In this document: in pieces, positions 53,256-53,303 of the stretch | Position numbering within the stretch: position 1 is the stretch's first letter | How the letters are laid out: each line of letters begins with the position of its first letter | Assembly: GCA_017473905.1 (NCBI GenBank) | Contig: JAFUJA010000009.1 | Coordinates: 1 to 53,303 of the forward strand | Direction: 5' to 3' | Source: Lachnospiraceae bacterium | Lineage (GTDB): Bacteria > Bacillota > Clostridia > Lachnospirales > Lachnospiraceae | Length of the DNA: 53,303 nucleotides | Position numbers and translations under genes: made by a program | Notes under the pieces: generated by a model | What the model was told of the DNA's origin: nothing | Databases searched by the model: none | What the model saw: only the letters and a program-made list of their open reading frames with translations

Positions 53256-53303
53256 ACCGAAAAGAGAAGAAAAAGGCAATTTCCAACGGAGTAAACGTCC
53301 AAG

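Noticed and set aside
52961-53302. A minus-strand open frame across the end of the methyltransferase gene
   Set aside because: Most of it lies opposite a well-supported gene, and its product has no recognisable motif. It looks like a shadow.

Overview
The window looks like a chromosomal stretch of a motile, probably spore-forming anaerobe of the Clostridia, most likely a Lachnospiraceae relative. The reasons are moderate GC content, strong AGGAGG-type ribosome sites, a BofA-like sporulation protein, a sigma-D-type flagellar promoter, a T-box leader, DUF5702/DUF6382-type genes of the clostridial Tad cluster, and the dnaX-ybaB-recR arrangement. The family assignment is inference from gene content; no 16S rRNA gene is present.

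Layout. 1-146: a run of hairpins resembling the end of an IS200/IS605-type element. 190-1485 (minus): a zinc-ribbon membrane protein. 1778-6540: a flagellar group (FliK-like long protein, flagellin, FliS) behind a sigma-D-like promoter. 6551-7251: divergent yaaL and bofA homologues. 7332-16995: a complete Tad/Flp pilus operon with two prepilin peptidases, a degenerate TadZ, CpaF, TadB, TadC, an Flp pilin, three TadE/TadG-like proteins and an FHA protein, interrupted by a 140-nt long-stem inverted repeat. 17047-20563: rhomboid, flavodoxin-SCP2 fusion, HIT protein and a membrane protein. 20662-33456: a branched-chain amino acid operon (ilvA-ridA-leuACDB-ilvBN-ilvCD plus a DUF815 ATPase). 33549-34436 (minus): a LysR regulator. 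34666-36823: a lipoprotein and a CofE-like protein, then tRNA-Ser(CGA). 37297-42721: pfkA, dnaX, ybaB, recR, galM, tadA. 42762-44633: a DUF4160 pair, a methyltransferase remnant and an ECF sigma/anti-sigma pair. 44661-49193 (minus): a two-component system and mutS2. 49382-53204: an HtrA-like pseudoprotease, YhaM and an RlmD-type methyltransferase.

The most interesting part is the control region of the branched-chain operon. Its leader holds two T-box Stem I domains in tandem, with specifier codons reading CTC (Leu) and then ATC (Ile), but only one antiterminator/terminator. The antiterminator carries UGGU, which fits the A73 discriminator shared by tRNA-Leu and tRNA-Ile. Upstream of the promoter lies a 17-bp dyad with an ATC-N9-GAT core. 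Its 15-bp core matches, at 14 of 15 positions, a dyad directly in front of the LysR gene that sits at the far end of the same operon. This suggests that one LysR protein controls both itself and the operon at initiation, while a dual-tRNA leader controls elongation. Both ideas come from reading the sequence and are testable.

Other unusual points are a likely AUC start codon for the first Tad gene, loss of all three catalytic residues in the HtrA-like protein, loss of both Walker A lysines in TadZ, and a TadC with a roughly 180-residue outer domain.
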